Below are positions 1 to 7,668 of a stretch of 21,069 nucleotides of DNA, in pieces. Origin of the DNA: JAZKFP01 sp040386355 (lineage in GTDB: Bacteria; Pseudomonadota; Gammaproteobacteria; Pseudomonadales; UBA6940); NCBI GenBank assembly GCA_040386355.1, contig JAZKFP010000297.1, positions 1 through 21,069 of the forward strand, read 5' to 3'. The position numbers and the translations under genes were made by a program. The notes beneath the pieces are model-generated. The model saw only the letters and a program-made list of their open reading frames with translations. It made no database searches and was not told the origin of the DNA. Positions within the stretch are counted from its first letter, which is position 1, and each line of letters opens with the position of its first letter.

Positions 1-121
1 TTTTAAAATCCAAACCTGACATTACGCGAACCATGATAAGATTACAAAAAATTTATATTGTCTATTATTTTTTAGTAGCGTCTTGTATTTCATCTCTTTG
101 GTTTAAAGAAAGTTGCCTGCT

Positions 122-1360
122 ATGAACAAAAAAATGATTAAAAAATCTTTCAAGTTGGACGATGTTTGTTATGACATTCGTGGCGCTGTTATGGAAGAAG
201 CCCGGCGCTTGGAAGAAGAAGGCCATAGAATTCTCAAATTAAATATCGGCAATCCAGCACCTTTTGGGTTAAATGCGCCCGATGAAATTTTGTTAGACGT
301 TATTAGAAACTTGCCTGATGCCACGGGCTACAGCGAGTCACGCGGGTTATTTTCCGCCCGTAAAGCCGTAATGCAGCATTATCAACAAAAAAAAGTTTTT
401 GGCGTAACTCTAGATGATATTTATCTAGGTAATGGCGTTAGCGAACTAATTGTATTGGCTATGCAGGCGTTGCTTAACAACAATGATGAAGTATTAATTC
501 CCGCTCCTGATTATCCGCTATGGACCGCTGCAACCCGACTTGCTGGTGGAACGCCGGTGCATTATTTGTGCGACGAACAATCGGACTGGTTTCCCGATTT
601 AGAAGATATCAAACGTAAAATTACTCCTAATACTCGAGCTTTGGTAATTATCAATCCAAACAATCCAACAGGCGCGCTGTATTCTGCCGAAATGCTAAAA
701 GCTTTATGTGAAATTGCACGGCAGAATGATTTAATCGTTTTTTCCGATGAAATTTACGACAAAATTATTTACGACGATGCCAAACATAACTGTACGGCAG
801 AATTTGGCAATGATTTATTAATGATTACTTTTAATGGATTGTCTAAAAGCCATCGAGTCGCAGGTTTTCGTTCTGGTTGGATGGTAATTAGCGGAAATAA
901 ATCACGTGCCAAAGATTATATTGAAGGGATTGACCTCCTAGCGAATATGCGAATGTGCGCGAACGTTCCTGCGCAGCTTGCTATTCAAACTGCCCTGGGC
1001 GGATATCAAAGTATTCAGGATTTGGTAGCCCCACAAGGTCGATTATGTCAACAACGTAACCTAGCCTATGAGTTATTGACGCAAATGCCTGGTATAAGCT
1101 GTGTCAAACCAAAAGCTGCGTTATATTTATTTCCGAAAGTTGATATTAAGAAGTTTAATTTTGCTAACGATGAAAAAATGATTTTAGATATTTTATTGGA
1201 AAAGCGTATTTTATTAGTGCAGGGTACAGCATTTAATTGGCCGGAACCCGATCATTTCCGAGTGGTATTTTTACCAAATGTACAAGATTTAAGACAGGCG
1301 ATGACAGGACTGCATGATTTCTTCGCAAGTCGTATTGTAAACACAGATAAGATTTCCTAA
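122..1360 (+). CDS. alaA: Glutamate-pyruvate (alanine) aminotransferase AlaA
   Basis: PLP-dependent class I/II aminotransferase that makes alanine from pyruvate and glutamate in the cytoplasm. The 412-residue protein matches the E. coli AlaA pattern almost throughout: KLNIGNPAPFG near residue 39, PAPDYPLWTAA near 128, NPNNPTG at 178-184, SDEIYDK at 208-214 (Asp209 should contact the PLP ring nitrogen), and NGLSK with the Schiff-base lysine at Lys242. The start is ATG 122, because AAAGAAAG sits about 9 bases upstream; an in-frame TTG at 113 directly abuts that site and is unlikely. The C-terminus is odd. The last residues (TDKIS) and the stop codon are written by the left end of a family B repeat, whose conserved bases GATTTCCTAAAACAC contain the TAA. 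The gene converges on pdxB. No upstream promoter could be assigned in bases 1-121. Confidence 0.95.
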   Translation: MNKKMIKKSFKLDDVCYDIRGAVMEEARRLEEEGHRILKLNIGNPAPFGLNAPDEILLDVIRNLPDATGYSESRGLFSARKAVMQHYQQKKVFGVTLDDIYLGNGVSELIVLAMQALLNNNDEVLIPAPDYPLWTAATRLAGGTPVHYLCDEQSDWFPDLEDIKRKITPNTRALVIINPNNPTGALYSAEMLKALCEIARQNDLIVFSDEIYDKIIYDDAKHNCTAEFGNDLLMITFNGLSKSHRVAGFRSGWMVISGNKSRAKDYIEGIDLLANMRMCANVPAQLAIQTALGGYQSIQDLVAPQGRLCQQRNLAYELLTQMPGISCVKPKAALYLFPKVDIKKFNFANDEKMILDILLEKRILLVQGTAFNWPEPDHFRVVFLPNVQDLRQAMTGLHDFFASRIVNTDKIS

Positions 1361-1556
1361 AACACTTTTCTAATATTTAATAAGCAATAGGCAGCGCTCA
1401 ACACGGGCGAAAGATGTTTCGCCCCTACATAAAATGTTCACTTTCCTAAAAATACACCAGTCTTTAAAGATTACCATAGAGGCGAAACATCTTTCGCCCG
1501 CATGTACTTTCCATGATTCATAATATGTTGCGGCATGGAAAATCAATCTGACAAAA
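1332..1556 (+). repeat. Family B repeat, copy 1 (double hairpin), overlapping both flanking gene ends
   Basis: The core holds two hairpins. The first is GGGCGAAAGATGTTTCGCCC near 1407, followed by CTAC; the second is GGCGAAACATCTTTCGCC near 1483. They are separated by about 60 bases and inverted relative to each other. Shared flanks are TTTCCTAAAACACTTTTC and GGCAGCGCTCAACACGGGCG on the left and GCATGTACTTTCC on the right. The left end overlaps the last codons of alaA. The right end (GGAAAATCAATCTGAC) resembles the right terminus of other copies and contains the pdxB stop. The outer boundaries are approximate because both ends have diverged. The hairpins may also terminate or attenuate the two convergent transcripts, but there is no T-run. 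Confidence 0.8.
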
Positions 1557-2745
1557 TGGTTAAAATAAAATTATAATAAGGATGATTCTCGGAAATATTT
1601 GCAGACATATTTTCTGCCCAATCTCTTATTTCTTCTCGTAAAATATAATTTTTTCTAACTTCTTTAAAAGCTGAGATTTGCGCGGTTTTTTCTTTTTCAG
1701 GCAGCAAGAAACTTCTGAAGTTATCATCTAATGTTTTAAATGATTCGATATTTTCTAATGCATTAAATAATTTTTTTTCAGTATCTAATGAAATTTCATC
1801 TTCTAACTTAAGAAAATCATGACTTGATCCAAATTGCGATTTAATGAAAGACACATTTGTAAATTGATCAATAGTTTTAATTTTTAAAAATACTCGTAAC
1901 GCATCACGAATCATAATAGAGCCCATTAATTTACCGCGTTTAGTATGACCGGCAATATGGGGTGATGCACGCCAAACTGACTGTAAACTGGATGCTGAAA
2001 TAAACGGTTCGTTTTCCCACACATCAAAAATACCAAGTAATTTCTTTTGAGGCTGAATTTTTTCCCATGCTTGCATATCTATGACTGATCCACGACCTGC
2101 ATTTAAAACGATGCAATAATCAGGTAATTTTTTAAGGGAATTCATATTTAACAAATGATGTGTTGGATAATCGCCTTGTTGAATTAACGGCGTATGCAAA
2201 CACAACATATCCGTATTTAATGCTTCATTCCAAGACACCCAACGTACGTTTTTATTTCGAATATTTAGATAATCTGTTAGTGAAATTTTTAAATTCGCTT
2301 GCAATGGCGGATCGCACACTTGAACGTGACAACCTAATGCTAATAATCGACGCACAACAATTCGCCCTACCGAACCACAACCAATAATAGAAACACTGGC
2401 ATCTACTAAGGTCTTTTCCTGCTCATGACGTGCAGCTAATACATTTAATACAACATAATCTGCAACTGCTGCTGCATTACAACCTTTTGCTTCAGCGAAA
2501 TATATATTATTTCTTTGTAAATAATGCAAATCGATATGATCTGTGCCAGATGTTGCTGTACCAACACATTTAACTGGAGAATTTTTTAAAAGTTTTTGGT
2601 TCACTTGAGTTGTAGAACGCACAATTAATATATCTGCGGATTTAATTTGATAAGTGATGTGTAGAGGATCGATCCAGGTGCACTCACCGAATTCTGAGAA
2701 TAATTCAGTAGCGTTGGATAATTGGGGGTCTAATAAAAGGTTCAC
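1543..2745 (-). CDS. pdxB: Erythronate-4-phosphate dehydrogenase PdxB
   Basis: NAD-dependent D-2-hydroxyacid dehydrogenase of the DXP-dependent vitamin B6 pathway, oxidising 4-phosphoerythronate. Visible features: RSTTQVN at residues 43-49, VGTATSGTDHID at 61-72 and GCNAAAVADYV at 88-98, all PdxB hallmarks; a Rossmann GxGxxG (Gly122, Gly124, Gly127); and a catalytic set Arg218, Glu246, His263 in NAGRGSVID, DVWENEP and SPHIAGHT. At 400 residues it is a little longer than E. coli PdxB (378). The start is GTG 2745, with AAAGG about 8 bases upstream; no in-frame ATG fits. The product feeds PLP synthesis, and the convergent neighbour AlaA is a PLP enzyme, but no operon links them. The stop codon probably lies in the right terminus of the intergenic repeat. 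Confidence 0.93.
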   Translation of the reverse strand: MNLLLDPQLSNATELFSEFGECTWIDPLHITYQIKSADILIVRSTTQVNQKLLKNSPVKCVGTATSGTDHIDLHYLQRNNIYFAEAKGCNAAAVADYVVLNVLAARHEQEKTLVDASVSIIGCGSVGRIVVRRLLALGCHVQVCDPPLQANLKISLTDYLNIRNKNVRWVSWNEALNTDMLCLHTPLIQQGDYPTHHLLNMNSLKKLPDYCIVLNAGRGSVIDMQAWEKIQPQKKLLGIFDVWENEPFISASSLQSVWRASPHIAGHTKRGKLMGSIMIRDALRVFLKIKTIDQFTNVSFIKSQFGSSHDFLKLEDEISLDTEKKLFNALENIESFKTLDDNFRSFLLPEKEKTAQISAFKEVRKNYILREEIRDWAENMSANISENHPYYNFILTILSD

Positions 2746-2806
2746 ACGACATGCCTTTGTATTTCATTCGTCCTAACAGACAAAATTTTAATTTTTATTG
2801 CAGCTA

Positions 2807-3031
2807 TACCCGTAGCGGATGAAAATTAGGTGTTCAGCATGATCTTTTTTCCGCTCACTTTGTTACTTGTTCGAACGCGTCACAGCGTTCTCACTGCGTA
2901 AAGCGTTGGCTACGCAGCGTCAAAGCGCCGTGCGATCGAAAAAAAATCTTCATGCTTCACCGCTACACTTGTCCGGCCGCTGCCTTTAGTCGCGGCGCGC
3001 GAAGCGCCCTAATTTTCATCCGCTACGGGTA
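2807..3031 (+). repeat. Family A MITE-like element, copy 1 (225 bp)
   Basis: The element begins TACCCGTAGCGGATGAAAAT and ends with its exact inverse complement, giving a perfect terminal inverted repeat of about 24 bases. It is flanked by TA on both sides (2805-2806 and 3032-3033), as for elements that target TA. The interior is visibly richer in G+C than its surroundings. It has internal palindromes (GAACGC...GCGTTC) and an internal inverted pair, AGCATGATCTTTTTT versus AAAAAAAATCTTCATGC. It encodes no transposase. One T is missing from the poly-T tract compared with copies 2 and 3, so a small reading frame open in those copies is broken here. It directly abuts a family B copy on the right. 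Confidence 0.85.
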
Positions 3032-3205
3032 TATACCAAACGCAGAATGGTTTTCCTAAAACACTTTTCAACTATTCAATTAGTAACAGTCAGCGCTCAA
3101 CACGGGCGAATGATTATTCGCACCTACGAATAATCATTACTTTTCAAAAAATACCTGAATCTCTAACGGATACCGTAGGGGCGAATAACTATTCGCCCGC
3201 ATGTA
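3032..3205 (+). repeat. Family B repeat, copy 2, right end truncated
   Basis: It starts TATACCAAACGCAGAATGG at the right edge of the family A copy and contains TTTTCCTAAAACACTTTTC. The two hairpins are CGGGCGAATGATTATTCGC near 3103 and GGGGCGAATAACTATTCGCC near 3178, the second preceded by GTAG. The right arm stops after CGCCCGCATGTAA, where other copies continue for about 60 more bases to a GGTATAT terminus. The htpG terminator follows immediately, so the element was truncated or inserted beside it. Confidence 0.8.
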
Positions 3206-3210
3206 ATAAA

Positions 3211-3240
3211 AATAAGCGGGCATTTTCCCGCTTATTTTTT
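3211..3240 (-). terminator. Rho-independent terminator of htpG (possibly bidirectional)
   Basis: A 10-bp perfect stem, AATAAGCGGG (3211-3220) with CCCGCTTATT (3227-3236), has a 6-base loop and lies 18 bases beyond the htpG stop. On the minus strand the stem is followed by a T-rich tail (TTTATT); on the plus strand it is also followed by Ts. No plus-strand gene precedes it, so htpG is the evident user. Confidence 0.85.
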
Positions 3241-3257
3241 AGTATTTATTATCTAAC

Positions 3258-5180
3258 TTACTTCGACAATTCTAACAACAACGCGTGAATCCGTTTCACG
3301 TAGGCTGCTGGATCTTTTAATTGCGTACCTTCTAATAAAGCCGCTTGATCAAATAAAATCCTCACCAATTGCTCGAATCGATCTTCTTGCACTAAATCAT
3401 TGAGTTGTTCAATAAGTGGATGCGTTGGATTTAATTCGAAAATTGGTTTTGGATCCGGCATGTCTTGACCCGCCGCTTTCATAATTTGACGCATTTGTGC
3501 GCCCATATCGTATTCGTCTAATACTAAACACGCTGGGTTATCGACAAGACGCGTAGTAATTCGAACTTCTTTGACTTGATCTCCAAGTACTTCTTTAACG
3601 CGTTTAATTAAAGGATCAGAAGATTTTTCTAGCTCTTCTTTCTTTTGTTTTTCTTCGTCGGTTTCTTGCCCAAGGTTAATATCGCCTTTTGCAATGTTTT
3701 GGAACGATTTACCTTTGTATTCGGATAAATATCCCATCATCCATTCGTCTATTCGATCTGCCATTAACAAAACTTCCACGCCTTTTTTGCGGAAGATTTC
3801 TAAATGTGGACTGGACTGTAATGTAGTTAATGATTCGCCCGTTAAAAAGAATATTTTTTCTTGGCCTTCTTGCATACGTCCAATGTAATCATCAAACGAT
3901 ACTAAGTTTGCTTCGGATTGAGTTGATGGAAAACGTAACAAACCACATACTTTTTCACGATTATTAAAATCTTCCGCTGGGCCTTCTTTTAATACCTGGC
4001 CAAATTCTTTCCAGAATTTTAAATAGGCTTCAGAATCTTTTGCTAAATCAACCAACATATCAATCGAACGTTTGGTCAAAGCATTTTTCATGCTGTCAAC
4101 TTGCGAACTGGCTTGTAAAATTTCACGCGAAACGTTTAACGATAAATCAGCCGAATCAATTACTCCGCGAATAAATCGCAAATACAACGGTAAAAATTGT
4201 TCAGCGTCGTCCATAATAAATACACGCTGAACGTATAATTTTAATCCATGGGATTTATCACGATTGTATAAATCAAACGGCGCTTTTTTTGGTAAGAATA
4301 ATAAGCTAGTGTATTCTAATTTTCCTTCGACTTTATTATGAGACCACTTCACGGGTTCTTCAAAATCGTGCGAAATATGTTTATAAAATTCTTTGTATTC
4401 GTCTTCCGACACTTCACTTTTTGAACGCTGCCATAAAGCGGTTGCTTTATTAATGGTTTCAAATTGCGGGGCTTGATTTTCTGTTTTTGTTTCTGAACTT
4501 TCTTGATCTTCATCTTGCGCAGGTATTGGCTCAGACAGCATTTGAATAGGTATTGCAATGTGATCTGCGTATTTCTGTACGATGCGTCTCAACGTCCACC
4601 GATCAGCAAAAGATTTATGTTCGTCACGTAGCGTTAATACGATTGTAGTTCCGCGGTCTTCTTTATTAAATGGACCAACCGTAAATTCACCTTCGCCCGC
4701 CGATGACCAATGCACACCCTGTTCAGGTTTTAATCCTGCGTGTCGGCTATATACGTCAACATGTTTGGCAACCACAAACGAAGAATAAAAGCCGACTCCA
4801 AATTGACCAATTAATTGAGAATCACGTTTTTGATCGCCACTCATTGCATTTAAAAATTGTGAGGTACCGGATTTTGCAATGGTCCCAAGATTTTGAATCG
4901 CTTCGGATTCCGACATACCGATTCCATTATCTTTAAGGGTTACGGTATTTTTTTCTGAATCAAATGAGATTTGAATTCGTAATTCGGGGTCTTCAGCCAA
5001 CCATTCCGCGTGGCTCAACGCTTCAAATCGTAATTTATCCGAAGCATCAGAGGCGTTCGAAATCAATTCGCGTAAAAATATTTCTGGATTGCTATACAGC
5101 GAATGAATCATCAGATGCAGCAGCTGCTTGACTTCAGCTTGAAAACCTAGGGTTTGTTCGGTGGCTTGCGTTTCACTCAT
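3258..5180 (-). CDS. htpG: Molecular chaperone HtpG (bacterial Hsp90)
   Basis: Cytosolic ATP-dependent Hsp90 homodimer. The 640-residue length is normal for the family. The N-terminal GHKL ATPase domain shows ELISNASDASDKLRFEAL from residue 38 (Glu38 is the likely catalytic base, Asn42 the magnesium ligand), DNGIGM at 84-89, GTIAKSGT near 99 and the lid/glycine motif IGQFGVGFYSS at 124-134. A charged linker rich in Glu/Lys near residues 215-235 leads to the middle domain (LYVQRVFI; FIRGVIDSADLSLNVSREIL), and a C-terminal dimerisation domain follows. The start is ATG 5180, because GGAG lies 6 bases upstream of it; an in-frame ATG at 5192 would place that site inside the gene. A sigma-32 promoter precedes it and a strong terminator follows, so it is monocistronic. 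Both flanks carry composite A-B repeats. Confidence 0.98.
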   Translation of the reverse strand: MSETQATEQTLGFQAEVKQLLHLMIHSLYSNPEIFLRELISNASDASDKLRFEALSHAEWLAEDPELRIQISFDSEKNTVTLKDNGIGMSESEAIQNLGTIAKSGTSQFLNAMSGDQKRDSQLIGQFGVGFYSSFVVAKHVDVYSRHAGLKPEQGVHWSSAGEGEFTVGPFNKEDRGTTIVLTLRDEHKSFADRWTLRRIVQKYADHIAIPIQMLSEPIPAQDEDQESSETKTENQAPQFETINKATALWQRSKSEVSEDEYKEFYKHISHDFEEPVKWSHNKVEGKLEYTSLLFLPKKAPFDLYNRDKSHGLKLYVQRVFIMDDAEQFLPLYLRFIRGVIDSADLSLNVSREILQASSQVDSMKNALTKRSIDMLVDLAKDSEAYLKFWKEFGQVLKEGPAEDFNNREKVCGLLRFPSTQSEANLVSFDDYIGRMQEGQEKIFFLTGESLTTLQSSPHLEIFRKKGVEVLLMADRIDEWMMGYLSEYKGKSFQNIAKGDINLGQETDEEKQKKEELEKSSDPLIKRVKEVLGDQVKEVRITTRLVDNPACLVLDEYDMGAQMRQIMKAAGQDMPDPKPIFELNPTHPLIEQLNDLVQEDRFEQLVRILFDQAALLEGTQLKDPAAYVKRIHALLLELSK

Positions 5181-5276
5181 ACGTATCTCCATGGGTTGGG
5201 TACTCAGACATTCATCCTGAGCTAATGCGAAGAAAGGATTTGTAGAAAAAAGAATTTAATTTTCAAGACTGGCTAG

Positions 5277-5305
5277 ATATTGGGGATGGCTTTGACTTTT
5301 TCAAG
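5277..5305 (-). promoter_or_regulatory. Sigma-32 (RpoH) heat-shock promoter of htpG
   Basis: On the minus strand CTTGAAA (5305-5299) is followed by 13 bases and CCCCAATAT (5285-5277). This matches the RpoH consensus CTTGAAA-N(11-16)-CCCCATnT perfectly in the -35 and very closely in the -10. It lies 97 bases upstream of the chosen htpG start, leaving an untranslated leader of about 90 bases. The family A element begins only 20 bases further upstream. Confidence 0.87.
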
Positions 5306-5324
5306 GCAGGACTTGAGATGTAAA

Positions 5325-5550
5325 TACCCGTAGCGAATCAAAATTCGGTGTTCAGCATGATCTTTTTTTCCGCTCGCTTTGTTGCTTATTCGAACGCGTC
5401 ACAGCGTTCTCGCTGCGTAAAGCATTGGCTACGCTGCGTCAAAGCGTCGCGCGATCAAAAAAAAATCTTCATGCTTCACCGCTACACTTGTCCGGCCGCT
5501 GCCTTTAGTCGCGGCGCGCGAAGCGCCCTAATTTTCATTCGCTCCAGGTA
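5325..5550 (+). repeat. Family A MITE-like element, copy 2 (226 bp)
   Basis: It has the same sequence as copy 1 over its whole length, with scattered substitutions. The left end TACCCGTAGCGAATCAAAAT and right end CATTCGCTCCAGGTA are inverted repeats with a few mismatches, so this copy is more diverged at its tips. TA follows on the right (5551-5552); the left flank is AA rather than TA. A 76-codon frame starting at 5348 is open here, but it is disrupted in copy 1 and runs across the element's end, so it is treated as fortuitous. It abuts family B copy 3. Confidence 0.83.
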
Positions 5551-5838
5551 TATAGCGAACGCAGATGAGATTTCCTAAAACACTTTTCCAATGTTTAATT
5601 AAAAAATAGGCAGCATTTAACACGGGCGAAAGATGTTTCGCCCCTACACACTAATCGTCACCTGTTGAACTATAAATTAAGTATAGATTTACATGAACTT
5701 CTTATGATGCCCAACCTATAAACCCATATCTTCAACGAATTATGTAGGGGCGAATAACCATTCGCCCGCATGTACTTTCCCACAAAACACCTTTTATAAA
5801 ACATTTCACCCGGGAAAACTCATTTGAATTTGGTATAT
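5551..5838 (+). repeat. Family B repeat, copy 3 (full length with both termini)
   Basis: The left terminus TATAGCGAACGCAGATGAGA and the right terminus (AACTCATTTGAATTTGGTAT) are imperfect inverted repeats of each other, so the whole unit is palindromic. It contains GGGCGAAAGATGTTTCGCCC (near 5624) and GTAGGGGCGAATAACCATTC (near 5743), plus the shared flanks TTTCCTAAAACACTTTTCC and GCATGTACTTTCCCAC. Between the hairpins it is about 30 bases longer than the other copies. It fills the gap between the upstream side of htpG and the lipoprotein gene's terminator. Confidence 0.82.
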
Positions 5839-5842
5839 CTAT

Positions 5843-5866
5843 AAAAAAGGCCGCTCAGTAGCGGCC
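5843..5866 (-). terminator. Rho-independent terminator of the lipoprotein gene
   Basis: On the minus strand GGCCGCT, a short loop and AGCGGCC (5866 to 5849) are followed by six Ts (5848-5843). It lies about 22 bases beyond the stop of the gene ending at 5889 and would end the two-gene unit. Confidence 0.87.
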
Positions 5867-5888
5867 TATAGAAATACTGGTGAATGCG

Positions 5889-7631
5889 TTAACCTGAAAC
5901 CCCGATTCGAGTAGGTAATAGTTCTTTGCAATCTTGATTCGTTTCAGGCAATGAACCCGCTCCCACTACGCCTTCCTGGCTGTACCAATTCGCAAGATCT
6001 CCATCGTAGTCAAATAAAAATCGAGTTCTGGTATCGTCTTCATCTAAACTACTTGCCAATTTAATTATGGTTTGATACTTAACACCTTCAAAACTTGCAG
6101 AAGCTATTACGCTATGTCCACCTGGCAAAATACTCCATTGACCCACCGCACGGTAACCGGTTGTATTACCTGTTCCACTGACAACACCCGCTGTAACTTG
6201 ATCAATGTATTTTAAGCACATCACTAACGAACCTGTTGTTGCTTCATCTTCTCCGGTAAAAAATAAAACTACTTCAGCGTCTCGTTGTCCGCCTTCTAAA
6301 TTATCATCTGATATTTTAAGTTGACGATCATTCAGATTTTCAAAAGGTAATTCGTTGAATTGAAATAATCCTTCAAAATCAGTTAAATCGGCGCTGATAT
6401 TATTTACGACTAAGAAATCATTTTCTTCCATTAAAGAAACATCAGCCGCTGAATCTTCGAGCGTTGTTAAGAAATTTTCGCGATGACCATTGGTATTATT
6501 AATAATCAAATTAGATAATCGTTGAATTTCTAACGTTGGCTTTTGATTAATGATTTTTTCAGTTAGTACTTCAATGGCTTTTAAGTTAGCTTGTGATCGT
6601 TGCTTTGTAACTTCTGTATTATCGATAAAGATTGCATCTACTGCATTTGGAATGGAAGTAGCTTGCGATACGGTTGCTGTAATTTGGCTGGTTGAAAAAG
6701 TCACCAGTTCTTGAGTGGGAACAGTTAATGCTTCAGTTGCATATAATGCGCGAATATCTTCTTCGGCTTCATCAACAATATCCTGCAGTACTATAGAATT
6801 TGTTAGCGCATCATTTAATGTTTCATTATCTTCTAACTCTACTAATACTTTAGCTAATTCGCGATACAGTAAAGCAGAAGAGTTTTTAGGGAATTTACTA
6901 TCTTCACCAATTTGTGTGTAGTAGGTATCCATTTCATTGCTAAGAACGCTCACTACTTTATGAATTTTTTGTGCAAGGTTAGTTAATTTTTCATTAACTA
7001 ATTCATCGTCTGAAATATTAACTAATGGATCGCCATCCTCATCAACTGGATTTAAAAAGTCTTGTCTTAATTCTGCTTCAGTTAAATCCAGTAGTGTTAA
7101 AAGTTGGGTACGTTGTTCAACGTCAGTAATATTTTCAAAAATTGTTGTTAGTGGAGTTATAACATTTGACACACGACGTGTATCACCTATTACTTCATCT
7201 TCTTCACGAATTCGGTGACTTAATGTACCTTTAAAAGGTACACCAGTTGATAAATCGTAACCACCGCTAATTCGAATAACAGCCCCTTCCACATCTCCCA
7301 AAAATTTTAAGCAAAATTGGGCTTTTTCTGGAGTTGCATTTGCCGCGCAATAGTTTTCACCTACGCCAAAATTTGAATTTGGGTTAAAAGATACAAAGCC
7401 TTTATCATCTGTAATGGCTTTTGGTTCGAATGAATCCGCACGCATATTATTATTTAAATCCAGAAAAACAGAAGCGCGTGCTAAATATCCATCAATGGCT
7501 GTACCTTCAATTTGAGTAGCACTGTATTCATTACCTTCGTCCTGACCAGTACCGCCGCCACAAGCTGTTAAAATAATTGTTAAATAAACAGAAGACCATT
7601 TTAAAAAATTTTGACCTAGTAAATACTGCAT
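5889..7631 (-). CDS. Predicted outer-membrane lipoprotein of unknown function
   Basis: I do not recognise the family over its length. The 580-residue protein starts with a short lipoprotein signal: a hydrophobic stretch (VYLTII) and the lipobox LTAC with Cys24, then a Gly-rich linker. The +2 residue is Gly, so outer-membrane sorting is expected. Residues 43-85 (IEGTAIDGYLARASVFLDLN, then an Asp/Asn-rich turn and an EPKAITDDKG stretch) resemble the small beta-sandwich 'DGYL.GA.VFLDLN.N' repeats found in surface lipoproteins, possibly calcium-binding. The middle (about 150-370) looks helical, with many Glu/Asp/Leu; the C-terminal third looks beta-rich. The start is ATG 7631, with GAGAG 7 bases upstream; the frame is open back to a TTG at 7649. 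It lies 37 bases downstream of the outer-membrane protein gene on the same strand, so the two are probably co-transcribed. Confidence 0.75.
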   Translation of the reverse strand: MQYLLGQNFLKWSSVYLTIILTACGGGTGQDEGNEYSATQIEGTAIDGYLARASVFLDLNNNMRADSFEPKAITDDKGFVSFNPNSNFGVGENYCAANATPEKAQFCLKFLGDVEGAVIRISGGYDLSTGVPFKGTLSHRIREEDEVIGDTRRVSNVITPLTTIFENITDVEQRTQLLTLLDLTEAELRQDFLNPVDEDGDPLVNISDDELVNEKLTNLAQKIHKVVSVLSNEMDTYYTQIGEDSKFPKNSSALLYRELAKVLVELEDNETLNDALTNSIVLQDIVDEAEEDIRALYATEALTVPTQELVTFSTSQITATVSQATSIPNAVDAIFIDNTEVTKQRSQANLKAIEVLTEKIINQKPTLEIQRLSNLIINNTNGHRENFLTTLEDSAADVSLMEENDFLVVNNISADLTDFEGLFQFNELPFENLNDRQLKISDDNLEGGQRDAEVVLFFTGEDEATTGSLVMCLKYIDQVTAGVVSGTGNTTGYRAVGQWSILPGGHSVIASASFEGVKYQTIIKLASSLDEDDTRTRFLFDYDGDLANWYSQEGVVGAGSLPETNQDCKELLPTRIGVSG

Positions 7632-7668
7632 AGAAATACTCTCATTCAAAATTAAATTTTAACCTGTT

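Noticed and set aside
113..121. TTG start at 113 for alaA
   Set aside because: The ribosome-binding sequence directly abuts it, with no spacer; ATG 122 has the proper distance.
1405..1500. Family B hairpins as ordinary rho-independent terminators
   Set aside because: The stems are strong but have no T-run. Convergent genes elsewhere in the window have separate proper terminators besides the repeat. A weak attenuating role remains possible.
4349..4558. Short frames inside htpG, both strands
   Set aside because: They are out-of-frame shadows of a complete, well-conserved htpG; none has a ribosome-binding site or family resemblance.
5348..5578. A 76-codon frame inside family A copy 2, with a near-identical frame in copy 3 (18039-17821)
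   Set aside because: The frame is broken in copy 1 by a one-base loss in the T-run, it has no ribosome-binding site, and it runs through the terminal inverted repeat into flanking DNA. The similarity reflects the shared DNA repeat, not protein conservation.
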